64,000 nucleotides of DNA from Paracamarosporium sp. OC-R06-R3 (Eukaryota > Ascomycota > Dothideomycetes > Pleosporales > Didymosphaeriaceae), in NCBI GenBank assembly GCA_019828545.1, contig JACVRA010000152.1, positions 124,001 to 188,000 on the forward strand, in the 5' to 3' direction. The notes beneath the pieces were generated by a model. The model was not told where the DNA came from. It ran no database searches and saw only the letters and a list, made by a program, of their open reading frames with translations. This document shows, piece after piece, positions 22,974 to 34,445 of the stretch. The stretch's first letter is position 1, and the number at the start of each line of letters is the position of its first letter. Both the position numbers and the translations under genes were made by a program.

Positions 22974-24044
22974 CTACGAAATCGTGCAAATGACCTTGCC
23001 CTTCGTCTTATTCTCTTCTAATAGCTGATGTGCTTCTTGGATTTGCTCCCATGGAAGCACCTTGTCAACTAGAATCTTAAATCTTCCGTCCTGGAATCGC
23101 GGTAACGCATGCTCCACGAGCTGGTCGCGTAGCTTTCCTTGATACTCCTCGTCTCTACTCCTCAGGCTGCTGCCCACGAACGAGATCCTCTTTCGGACAA
23201 ATGCACTGATGTCCACGCCCTCGGGGAGTTTTATTCCACCCATGGCTCCCAAACTAACGCACACACCGTCTTTAGCAAGTGCATTCAAGTTGTCTGCAAA
23301 GTAGGGAGCACCGATGAAGTCGATGATGATGTCAACTCCCTTTCCATTCGTTGCTTTAAGCACCTCTTCAGACCAGTTCTGCGTAGTGGTGTTGAATGCT
23401 GCTGTAGCGCCAAGGTCTTTGACAACGAACTGGCATTTCTCATCCTGACGCGCCGTCGCAAACACAGCAGACGCATTGTCCGCTTTTGATAGCTGAATTC
23501 CCGCGATAGACACGGACGACGCAGCTGCATGCCAAAGAATCGACTTTCCAGGCTTGAAGTGCGAGATCAGATACATCGCTTGGGTCGCGGTTATCCACGT
23601 CTCTGGAATGCCCGCGCATTGCTCCCAAGTCAATTCCTTCGGTTTCCTTACAAGCATGTGCGTGCTGACGGCGATATATTCCGCATACGCGCCTCCGTAT
23701 GCCAGGCCGAAGACCTCGTCGCCCTTGTTGAAGCCTTCTTTGCCGCCGCCTTCCGCACCGAGTTCTTCGATCGTACCACTGAATTCTACGCCGAGGATCT
23801 TGGAGGCACCTTCAGGAACAGGATACATGCCCTCGCGCTGAAGGAGGTCCATGCGATTAAGACCAAAGGCCTTGACGCGGACGAGGGCTTGCGAGGCAGC
23901 GAGCTTCGGTCGCGGGACGGAGGTAATATGAAGCGCGGACCTGGGGCCTTTCCCGCCTTCAATGTCTGCCAAACCAAGTCAATATAGTGTGTCCTCTAGG
24001 AAATGTAGGAGCTACATACCCACTGCTCTCATTGTGTCCGACAT
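22974..24044 (-). CDS. Zinc-independent quinone oxidoreductase, MDR superfamily (PIG3-like)
   Basis: NADPH-dependent reductase of quinones or enones, cytosolic. Two exons, complement of 24020..24044 and 22974..23965, give 338 aa. The short first exon supplies MSDTMRAV and splices to DIEGGKGPRSALHIT. MDR landmarks are present: FGLNRMDLLQREGMYPVPEG, GVEFSGTIEELG, GDEVFGLAYGGAYAEYIAVS, the family-specific CAGIPETWITATQAMY and the cofactor region ILWHAAASSVSIAGIQLSK (in place of the more common Gly-rich loop), then DIIIDFIGAPYFADNL. The C-terminus has DKVLPWEQIQEAHQLLEEN and KGKVICTI. No zinc ligands of alcohol dehydrogenases are present. The pattern fits the TP53I3/PIG3-type branch; a related enoyl reductase is the main alternative. 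Confidence 0.9.
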
Positions 24045-25651
24045 GCTGTACGGTTATTTTCAGTTGAAATAATAGATTTGGTGCTTGACACGCGAGCTAA
24101 AGGGTATCTGAGGATCTTTTTAGATTTGGAAAAAGGAGCTATTAAAGGGAAAAAATGAGGCAGCAAGGACGTGGGGCCTATTATGTGTGGATGCTGTGAT
24201 TCCGAGGCATTTCCGCGATACGGAACTATCGGTCGTGACGTAGCGGGGCACCACGTCTCTGCGAGAGCTCACTCAGCCAGAGCGGGGTCGAAGCATAACA
24301 TGCCATTGGCAAGACATGTTACACGATCTATTACCAATTCCTTCTTGTTGCCTTCGAATACCTTTAGAAGACAAGTCCTTGCTTTCTACACCTCACCGGA
24401 TATTGGTAAGCAACAGATACTTTTCCATACGGAGAGCTCGTTGGTAGTTAACGAAACTTAATTTGTACAGGTCAATGGTCAGTAGCTGGCGATTTGTAAG
24501 TCGCGTTCACGCTAATTTTTCCAAAGAGGTCTTCGAGGAAGCGATGAGAAGAATGCGCAAGTTTCCACGCATAGAACTTTACGATATCAGAATTTCCAAT
24601 TTTGCGCTTGCTTTGTACATTAGCCCGCCTTATCGCATAGCTTTGCCGGCGTCCTAATAGTGTTCTTGTGGGGATTCTCTAGACAATATGTGCATGGTCT
24701 CATCCAGGAATAGCAACCGGCAGCACCGGTGCGTGAGAGGATGTTCCTAAGGCAACTTGTGTTTCTTACTTACCTTAGTAACATCGCCTAACGAGCAGCA
24801 TTCGCTGCCAGGTCTGAAAGCGATTAATCGGCGAGGTTAAAAACTTCCATAATTCATGTTTCTTTGCATGCAATAATTGAGTGTTGTGGAAAGGCGACTT
24901 ATAGAGAGTTCACGGTTTAGCCTTTTCTGATCCACCGTCTGGAAACGCTTGATGTTGGTAGTCTCTATTCTTTTTGCACAAAAATGTAGACGCTTGTGAT
25001 TTTCTTTGCTCTTGATAGAAAGCGTTCCTTTCTCGATGGTTCTAGTAATGTACAGTGGTGTTTGTTTTTTCCTTTCTAGTAGTACTAATGTTGACCATAG
25101 TGCAGCCTTGGTGACTGTTATTGCTTTTACAAGATTGTGAATTCGTTGACTACCAGAAGGACACTGTTCTATACTTGACCATATAGTGGTTCGTCAAAAA
25201 ATGTGAGAGACTCAAAATTTTGAAAAAGAAAAAGACCTTACCCGAACCAGTTTATGTATGCACTAAAAGCTCTGGAGTTTTAGATGCGGTATTCTACGAT
25301 AGAACGATAAGTATAGGTATTAATGCGACTTGTCAACCTATCTGTTGCATGCGCAGCTTGTTGACCACGAGTATTGGTAGAAGCTCGATCGCGTCATCTC
25401 CACCATGTAAAACGTAAACACTAAACGTTCACCATCCCCACTTTCAACGAGCCATATCTTGGATGTCACCGAGTATCTACCGCAAGTAGTTCTTGCGTGA
25501 TAAAGCGAAAAGCCGCAGGTTTGCGCTGTCAAATTCATCCTTCATTTCGTGGTTTTCCTGCGCACCCGCTTTCATACGGCCTTACATACGTTGCGCACTG
25601 TACCGCTTTTCAGGCAGTAACACCGTCAAAGTGGATTCCTATTTTCCCATA
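24045..25651. other. Intergenic, 1.6 kb, AT-rich
   Basis: Divergent region between the quinone oxidoreductase (-) and the MFS carrier (+). 24,700-25,250 is clearly AT-richer than the genes with A and T runs. I see no transposase, RNA gene or conserved frame. It could be a decayed element, but nothing proves that. Confidence 0.4.
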
Positions 25652-27302
25652 ATGGTGTCTAAGTCATACGATGCCGACGTCGGAGTTACCTCGTCGTTTG
25701 AATCTGAGGCGCAACACACCAAGAAAGAGAATGCATGGATCCGACTCATGACATCCTTAAAGTGGTATCCGAAAGACATGCCTGTAGAAGAGAAGTCTCT
25801 CGTTCTCAAACTTGACCTTAGCATTCTGATATTCGGCTGCCTGTCATTCTTCACGAAGTACCTCGATCAACAGTCGCTTACGAACGCCTACGTAAGGTGA
25901 GTATCCAAATGATTGACTGACTTGCTCAAGATTATTCACTGACCTATGGTTAGCGGAATGAAAGAAGAGCTTCATCTGTTTGGTAACGAGATAAACTATT
26001 TGACGGCGACTTTTTGGGCTTCGTACTGCACCTTCATGATCCCAGCGTGCTATTTCCTGACACATTATCCTGCGAATTTGGTTTTGCCAATCCTGGAGGT
26101 AGGTTGGGGTCTTTCGACTTTTGGCCTTGCTTGGGCGCAGAACGTCGAGACTGTGTATGCAATGCGGTTCTTCACCGGTGTCTTTGAGTGCTGTAGTTTC
26201 ACCGGCACGATCTATGTCATTGGTAGTTGGTATAGACCCACCGAAGTCGGCAGGCGCGTTGCGTTATTTTACGTTGCTGCCCCATTGGGTACTATGTTCG
26301 CAGGATACCTGCAAGCTGCTGCCTATACGAACTTGAACGGTGTGCATGGTTTAAGTGGCTGGAGGTAAGTTATTGTGTTACGTATATCGAAAGAATTTAG
26401 GCTGACTATTCTAGATGGCTCTTCATCGTCGACGCTATCATCACCCTTCCAATATCGCTCTTGGGATTCTTTGTCTTCCCTGATGTGCCTTCTCGAAAGA
26501 AACCTCGCTTTTTGACACCGTCTGAACATGTATTCGCACAAAAGCGAATTGCAGGCAAGACAGCACCTCCTCAACTCAAGCTATCACGATCTATTTTCCG
26601 ACGCGTTTTTGCACGATGGCATTGGTACCTCTTTGTCGCACAGTGGTCCATTATGGATCAAAATTTTCTTCCAAGTGGTACTCCCTTTTCGCTGTATCTC
26701 AAAGCGAACAGCCACATCTACTCGGTAGTGCGTATCAATACACTACCGACTATCGCTACAGCAGTAAGTGTAGTTGTCGCACTGACGTGCGGTGTCATCG
26801 CGGACAGGACAGGAAGGTTCTGGTTGCCTGCATATGTCGTCACTCTACCTGTCATTGTTGGTACCGCGTTGTTAGTTGCATGGAATGTTGGCGAATCTGG
26901 ACGACTTGCAGGTTTCATTCTGACAGGATTTGAAGGAGGTGAGTTACTCAAAGCTTTCAAAAGCAAGGGGACTGATCAAGCACAGCACTTTCTCCGCTTA
27001 CGATGGGCTGGGCAACTGTAACTATGGCAGGGGATGCCGAAGAGCGTGCGGTCGTCACCGCAAGTATGAACGCTATTGGTCAAGGCATCATGGCTGGTAC
27101 ACAGGTGGTGCAGTACGCAGCAACGGATGCTCCGAGATTCAAAGGTGGCTTCGCGAGCAACCTGGCAACCTCAGTGGTGCAGCTTGTATTGATCTCAGTG
27201 ATTCTTTGGTTGAATACTCGAGATAAGAAGAGGGCTGGAGACGAGAGCGAGAAGGTTTTGGACCACGGGGAAGCACCTATCGCGGTAGCGGCCAAATTGT
27301 AG
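25652..27302 (+). CDS. MFS anion:cation symporter, allantoate permease (Dal5) type
   Basis: A plasma-membrane carrier for small organic anions, in the Dal5 / vitamin and nicotinate-like branch. Exons are 25652..25896, 25954..26364, 26415..26938 and 26986..27302 (498 aa), all in phase. The frame is open further upstream, but ATG 25652 directly precedes the usual cytosolic N-terminus. Diagnostic family features: SFFTKYLDQQSLTNAYVSGM spanning intron 1, then LHLFGNEINYLTATFWASYC, RFFTGVFECCSFTGTIYVIG, SWYRPTEVGRRVALFYVAAP and LSGWRWLFIVDAIITLPISL spanning intron 2. The second half has GVIADRTGRFWLPAYVVTLP. About twelve hydrophobic segments are visible. The substrate cannot be told from sequence. 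Confidence 0.9.
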
Positions 27303-27589
27303 GCAAACATAGACATGATCGCCTATCTATCGAAAGACAACAACCGAAGATAGAATTGCTAGAGAACGTAAATTGCGTATGCCTAAGACTTATGGTAATC
27401 TATTCTTTGTCTTGTAATGAAAGACACTCATGCGAAGTAAGGGCGATGTAAGAAAGGAAAAGCAAGCTTGTCCGCCATCTCTCGTACTCAACCCACGCCA
27501 AACAAGCGGTTAAGATACGAGTCCAAAAAGCCAAAAGTAAAACTGGATCAACATTAACACACCAAATCATCCCCATCACCATTACTTGC

Positions 27590-30500
27590 TCAGCATAGCT
27601 TGTAAATGTTTTTTCCTTCTTCGAGAGTAGGCGTAGGTGTTGGGCTTTCTGTATACCCTACAATCTCAGTTTTCTCGGTCACCGTTGAGGCCGACCCTAC
27701 TACCTCGGGACCGCAATGCCAGAATGGGGTAGGATCTGCTGCCAATACGCAATACTTGTCCATCCCAGATGGAAGGCTTGGAAGGCCACCGCCATCCTGA
27801 CTTTCGACGGATGTGGTTGTCGAACCTGATACAGACGAGGTTGAACTCGGTACGGACAAAGTGTAGGTTCCTGTCGTCGTTGAATAGACAAATGTGCTTG
27901 TGGAAGTCGTCGAAGAGCTGGAGGTACTTTGACTTTCGCTGCTGGCCGACTTTGTTGTGTCATGCGAAGTAGTCGTATGAAGTTGATTTGCGGATGCAGT
28001 GACTGTCTTTGACACACTAAATCTTGAATTGTTAGCATCGAGACACATCTACTACTAAAAAGATACGACGCACCTCATAGAACGAGTATTGGTAGAAGTG
28101 CGCGAAATGTTCGTGTTCGAACATGCAGATGCAGAGCTATTATCACGTTTTCCAAAATGAATGGAACAGGGGTTGTTGTTGTGCGCCCTGTCGCCATTGG
28201 CGAGGTTGTAAATAACGGGTAGTTGTCCAGGAGGCCATCCGTTGTTGCCAGGTTGGTTTGGTGGTGTTCGTGGCCATGCATGGTCCACAATGAATCTTTT
28301 CACGTTTTCATGGGCCCGTCCAGGACCGACATTAACTTCCTGCAACCCAAGGAAATAGGCTGTAAGTCCAGACTATAGAGCAGTCAGCAAAGTTCTGCAT
28401 TCCAGTACACTACAGTGTAGTTAATCAGGTACAAAGAAAGGGGGAAATGCGTTCGTCTCGTGCGATCGTAATCAACGAATCATTCAGCCGCGACGCAAAG
28501 AATAGCAATGAGATAGCCAAACGTGACGTAGAGGAATGGGTAGGTGGTAGGTGTGTCTGGTGGTATATTCGCGCATATGCACATGCTAACGGTCTTGATG
28601 TACCGGAAGCGACAATTGCCTAGTCAAACTAGCGATTGAAGTCCGGAAATCGTTAACCTATGGTGAAGGACAAAATTCAACTCGGGATTATGCGTAATAG
28701 CGACAATAAATCATTCGAAACATATGCGTACTTACCACAATAGCCGCTGCTTGACTCGTTCCTTCGTCTGGAACAAGGGGGTTTACTGGTACTATGATGT
28801 CCTCTGCCGGTGCGAATACGCTCATGGAACCCGCTTCTCCATTCCTTTTCGGCGAAGTTCTCTGATAGAGTGTACCGTCTTTGTTGACACCACCAACTGT
28901 AATGACAGTATTCTGCGGCGTTCCTAACTTTTGGGGAAACTTCCGTTCAATTGGTTCTCCTGGAGAATTGCCGGCGGCAACGATCACAGGGATTCTGTTT
29001 CGCTCGCACCATGCAAGAAAATCTTGAAATACTGGTTCTAGTCTCTGGGAACTGCCTCGAATATTAATTCCTGATCGAGATTAGCACGGCCCGTCTTTCA
29101 CTTGCTTGCCCTTACCCCATGATAAGTTAATGACTGATTTTGCGTAAGAGTCAATAGCCAACCGATTCTGTGCATTTTCCCTAACATTATCCAGAGCCAT
29201 GTGAATGGCAGGAGCAGTATAGCCAAAGTTCTCTTCTGCGCTTGTAGAAGATTTTTTGTATTGGCCTTTGGCTTTAACCAGGTATAAGTCTGCTTTACGT
29301 GCTACTCCAAGGACCCTTCCAGCAGCTATTATCGACATTTTTGTTCCGTGGAATCCCCTATTGAGATCTTGATCCAGTACCTCCATGTCTGGATTGTTGT
29401 CCCGTATTTGTTTTAGAGTTTCTTCCGAGGCAATGAGCTCTTTTGGAACAACGAAACTGTTCACGCTTCGTTCTCCACCATCGAGATCCTGTGGTATGAA
29501 GTTAGCTATGCCGAGTTCACACCTTTTTGTAGCATTTTCGAAACATCCCCGAATAATATCACAATGTGCTCCCAGTTCAAATTCAACGATGGATACTCGA
29601 ACGTACTTGAAGACTTGTGTCAAACCCATCATCAATGACGTAAATAGTAACACCCTTTCCGGCGGACTCATCGGCAATATAAGGTGGGTCTTCGGAAGGT
29701 GGCCTTGGAGTCACTAAGAAAGGTGATGAAATCATTTTCTTCCAATAAGGAGCGTGAGGATCTGGTTCCGAAAGAGTTCGGGGATAGATTCCAGAAGGAT
29801 TGGTGTGCAAGGACCCCTGCAATTGTGCTTTCGTTTGCTCGTTGTCTGGATAGGAGTCGATGCTGTGGTGTCCACGTCCGTTTCCGTGAATAGCATGATA
29901 CTCTTCATCTGCTTCTACATCTCCTGGTGAGAACGTAAATGGGTCTACCCAGCGGATGAAACTATATTTGGACTCGAGCTCTTCAGCGACGGACGGCTCC
30001 AAATTTGTTAAATAACTTTGGTGCGGTACAAGATTTGGGTTCCAGGTGTAAGCATGCCCAGCTGCTCCATCAATTTCTTTAATGAATCTTTTGAAATCGT
30101 CAAGAGATGTCCCGTCTTTAGTCACTATGTAGTACTGTTTTGTCTCTGTCGGCGTAGGCTCAGCGCTAGATGTTGAAGTTGCGGTAGTGGTGTTCGATGC
30201 TGACGCGGCACTTGTAGTGTGGGTGGGATGTAGAGTCGTTTTATTATGTGTACTTGATGTCGGAGCGCTGGTGAGACTTTGTGTAGAGTTAGAGCTTGAA
30301 AGCGTCGTTGCCTGGTCCTGCGAAGTCCGAGGTGATGCCGTGGGATCCTGGGTTGCTGAGGATGTTGCAATTGTGCAGTGAGCGGTAGTACCGTTGGCCT
30401 CATCACGCCGATCAACACATGCTCCGCTGTCCCGAGCCAGACTATAGATTACATCGAGTGAGTTTATTGGTGGCCAATCGTTGGGGGCGTTGATAGGCTG

Positions 30501-33500
30501 AGGTATGCGCGTCCATGCGTTGTTGATTAGTAGACGTTTCATACTAAACCCAGCGTATGTAGCATAATGGGACGTGTGCGGCGAGGAGTATACACACGCT
30601 ATTAGCCCAGACTATATTGAGGTTAGCATTTTGTTTTTGTTCGCACGAAAATACACTGACAGTTATAGCGGCAGCTTGACTGGTACCAGACCTTTCTCGG
30701 GGAGAAAGGATGCGGCCACCGACAGTAGGAACTTCGATATCCTATGACTTTGTTTAGGGTCAGGCTAACTTCTCTATTTCCTATTTACGGTCGCTTACCT
30801 CACCTGGAGCGAATATTGTCATGGAACCAGGTTGGCCAGTCTCAGGTACTGCGGTATCTTCCCACAAGGATCCATCTCGCTTCACAGCACCAACGGTGAT
30901 TATAGAATTTTCTGGTCTACCAAGGTGCTGTGGGGTACCAGAGTGCAAAGATTTTGCCGCCGGTTTGTTCCCCGCCGCTATGACTACGGGGATCTTGTAT
31001 GTTTCGCAGAATTGAATGAAAGGGATGAGATGCTCATCTAAATCGAATGTACGTAGATTCTGCCCTAAACAAAGTTTTAGTATAACAAACGCGTGGAATA
31101 GAATGCAGCATCATTGACTCACCCCACGGTATGTTGATCACGGATCTGGCGGCAGGATTTTGGTTGAGTTTCCGCGTAATATCTTGTTTAATATCGTTTA
31201 GGGCATATTTCAATGCATCTGGTCGAACCCCGGCAATATGAACAATTCCGTTCTCGTCGAAATGTGAATTTTTGTACATGTTCTTCGTCTTTGCGAGAAA
31301 CAAATTGGCATTGGGTGCTACACCAAGGGTTTTACCTGCCGCAATGATTGCCATCCTATCCAAGATTGTTAGCGTGATGTCCTTGTGTCGATTGAAGAAC
31401 CCGAAGCCCATTGTGACCTATTCTACTCTTAGTGGCCACAAGATAGTGTCCAAACTCTTGAAGCTGGTCCAAAAGTAGGATAGAAGTTCTTTGATGCCAT
31501 GTCATGATATACCGAAGAATGTCCTGAACGAGATATGGCCTATGAAGGGTACGATGCCAATGTTGGGGGAATAACAAGATATGCGTACATAGTACCGTGT
31601 TCACCATCGCTAATACTCTCTGGGAAGCGTTTGTCCTCTGGTACACCTGGAAGCGTAAGACTATTCGGAGCAAAGATGGTCTGCCTCGTTCGGCCTGTTG
31701 CAGCCAGTTCTGAAAGCCCAATATCGAGGCCACTGTCAAGTATGTATATCGTCGTTCCTCTACCACCCGAATCGTCAGCTAAATATGCTGGGTCTTGCGA
31801 AGGGTCTAAATTATCTGTTCGGGGAGGAGCGGAAATCATTCTCTGCCACCAAGGCGCATCTGTATGGGGGACCATGGCCCTTCCACCTAGACCCATAGGC
31901 TTATGTCTTACTTCTACGTCCTCGAAACCTTTTGTGTGAAGAGGGGCTGCTCTTGCGTGGAGTCGACTTTTCCGACTACGAGTGTCCAAAGTCCGGAATT
32001 CCTCGACCTTGCCGTCATATTTTTCGTCTACAACGCCATTAGGATTGATACTGTGTATGAAACTATGTTTACTCTTCACCTCCTTTGCTTTCGCGGCTGT
32101 GAGGTTGGTCAGATACATCTGAGTATCGATAATATCCCAAGACCAAAGCTTCCCGGCGCTATGATCGAGCTCCTGAATGAAATCTTTAAAAGTCTGAAGA
32201 GATGTCCCGTCCTTCGACGAAATAACATACGGCTCGGCGTCTGGGGTTGCTGATGCAGACTCGCTGCTTGTGCTCGACGAAATTGCTGTAGTACTCTGTG
32301 TCGAAGACGATGTTGGCTGTGTTGTGGTTTCATGTTTGGAGCTCTGTTGTGAAGCCGTTTCCGTCGGCATACTAGTTCTGCTCGCCCCCTCGGTTGCGGA
32401 AGTAGAAGATTTCAGAGTCACCGTAGGTAATTGTGATTGCGGAAGTTCGCTTTCCCAAGGAAAGTCTCTAAAAGCCTCCAGAGCACCCCGAGCTTTCTCC
32501 AACGGTCCTCCATTTTTGGCAAATTCGCCGATATCATCGAGAACTTGTCCCTGGACTTTCTTAGGGAGGTTCGGAAAGTCTTTGACTAAATTTCCAGTTG
32601 AGCTAAGCCAGTTGGAGGCTTGCCGGCCAAGATTCTGTGCGTCGAGTACCGCCCCGAGGCCTGCCTGGGTGAGCTTATCTGCAGGAATAGATTTCTGAAT
32701 TCCGTTCAATCCAGCCACTAGGCCATTGACTTCGTTGCCAGCCGATGAAAGTTTGCCGGTTATGGTTCCGACAGCTACTCCTTCGATAGTACCTGTGGCC
32801 GCAGCGGCAGGGTTCGAAGTCATTTTCAAGGCGCTTTCGCCGGCATCTTTCACGCCATTAGCAGCCTTTTTGGCACCACCCACAAGGCCGCCAAGGAAAC
32901 TGCCGATACCACCGCCACCTCCATGGTTCTCGTCCTCTTTTTTGGCTTTTCTGTTTCTCCTTCTTTCTTTTGAATTTTGTATCCACCAATGATGGTCTCA
33001 TGGCTATCTGATAACTTTGCAATGGGCACCACGTCCTCCCCTACCTTAACTTGATCGCTAGATAGCTCTGCGAGCTTACCATCATGTAAGATAATCACCA
33101 TGGGGGGCTCATCTGGAGATGGAAGATGGTATCTTTGGTCGTCGATAACCGCATCGACAACATACGCGCTTGGGAGCGCAGCATAAGAAGCTAATGTTTG
33201 CGTAGAAGATGATAAATCGGTTCGAGATGGCCTAGTTGAAGTAGTCTCCCCTGATGTATCTGTAGATGGTGCGGCTCCAACGACCGTAGTAAATGTAACA
33301 AGGCCCGAGGATCCATCAGAAGCGGTGACTGTCTTGACTACATATTGTGTTTGAGCAGGCTCTTCTCCCGATGTTGTCGGTTTGTCTTCGGTGAGCGACT
33401 CTCCCGGTAAGGTAGCGCTGATTGAAGAAGATTGTGTGTGGGTAACGGCCAAGGTATCACCCAAGCTTGAGCCCTGAATGGTTGATGATTCAGGATGCTC

Positions 33501-34445
33501 CTTCATTTCCAGAGGCATGTGAGCTTGAAAGAGCAGTGGTTTTTTCGCTAGATGAGGGATGGGATGCTGGCACGGTTGCAATCTCTTTATTAGTCGCCGA
33601 TGGAGATGTTGATGACATGGCAGAGGTTGTGCTAGTGGAATTAGAAGGCGACACAGTAAAGCTAGAGTGTGATGGCAGAGAAAATGTCTTCGAGGTCGTG
33701 ATAGTAACTGATTGAACCTCGCTGGAGGAATTGCCTGGGGTGTGAAACAAGCTCGTATTGCTAGAAGATGCACTTGCCCAGGTGTGCCTCGACAGCGCGG
33801 ATTTGGTCAATGTTCCAGTGGAAGTAGGCTCAGTGTGATTAAAAGATCTCCCTGAGGTGGGGTTCAAGCTCCCGCTGACAGAAGATACACTATATGATCT
33901 GATTCTACTTGAGCTTGAAGAAGACTTTGTCCACTGGGAATTTTTTGGTGGTGGTGTTGTGCCCACGGAGCCACCGCTATAGTGGGAGCTGGTGGTGAGG
34001 GTAGACGCGGCCGAGAGGTTTAGTCGAGAATAAAAGGGGGACAAGACGTAGGAAGTAGACTCAGTTCGCGAAGAGTACCCAATATACGAAGCAGACACGT
34101 TATGCTGAGAAGACTCCGTGCTCTTTGACCATCTAATATATTGGGAGGTTGTTCCATTCCAAGTCGGCTCTACTGACGGGGTTGGCGTCGACACCACAGG
34201 GAGGTTTCCGGTCGCTATAGATAGTCTAAATGAGGAGAGCGAAGCAGACTGAAAGTTTGCTGCTAAGGTATCCTCTCCTCGTTCGGCTTTCGAGTGATCT
34301 GGGTGTGTAGGCCGTCAGCATTTTCTTCAAGCCGCCTTTACAGCTGGATCAACTCACCAAGCCCGGAACCACGGTAGTGTAGGTTACCGTGAACTCTGCC
34401 AGCGATCAGTGTGAGCAATATCAGTATGTCGGGGTCGATTCGCAT
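27590..34445 (-). CDS. Secreted tandem (double) subtilisin-like serine protease, S8 family
   Basis: One spliced frame of about 1,907 aa. Exons (complement): 34358..34445, 33574..34298, 31589..33473, 31123..31355, 30799..31064, 30661..30741, 29607..30611, 29116..29488, 28736..29070, 28074..28372, 27590..28022. It begins with a signal peptide (MRIDPDILILLTLIAGRVHG) and about 500 mucin-like Ser/Thr residues. Unit 1 has an I9-like propeptide (PYVISSKDGTSLQTFKDFI), Asp in YILDSGLDIG, His in EHGTMMAIIAAG, Asn in VIAAGN and Ser in SGTSQAAAIT. Unit 2 repeats all of it: YYIVTKDGTSLDDFKRFIK, YVIDDGFD, FHGTKMSIIAAG, IVAAGN, EGTSQAAAIV. The units are joined inside exon 29607-30611. A Ser/Thr tail ends the protein. 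One single-base frameshift at an A6 run (32938-32943) must be bridged. The step at 33474-33573 is either an intron with a weak GTGCCA donor or a second indel at another A6. A degrading gene or sequence errors remain possible. Confidence 0.82.
28140..30140 (-). other. Subtilase unit 2 (I9-like propeptide plus S8 catalytic domain)
   Basis: Sub-region of the tandem protease. The propeptide is at about 29930-30140 and the Asp motif just before the 118-nt intron 29489-29606. His is in exon 29116-29488 and Ser at the end of exon 28736-29070. The domain-end block VKRFIVDHAWPRTP and VIYNLANGDRA parallels that of unit 1. The 362-nt intron 28373-28734 is unusually long for this window and sits at the same position (AAAI-V/SGL) as an intron in unit 1. 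Confidence 0.8.
30400..32240 (-). other. Subtilase unit 1 (I9-like propeptide plus S8 catalytic domain)
   Basis: Sub-region of the tandem protease. The propeptide core lies near 32010-32240. The catalytic codons are Asp at 31735-31737, His at 31597-31599 and Ser in the 81-nt exon 30661-30741. The domain ends around MKRLLINNAWTRIP and VIYSLARDSGACVDRRDEAN at 30400-30545. Four introns interrupt it, including one of 233 nt (31356-31588). Confidence 0.8.

Noticed and set aside
24045..25651. Decayed transposon or RIP-affected island
   Set aside because: The region is AT-rich, but I see no terminal repeats, transposase remnants or clear TpA bias that I could measure by eye.
27590..34445. Splitting the double protease into two neighbouring genes
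   Set aside because: The exon 29607-30611 is open through the junction and the second unit has no signal peptide or ATG of its own just before its propeptide. Still, only cDNA can settle it.
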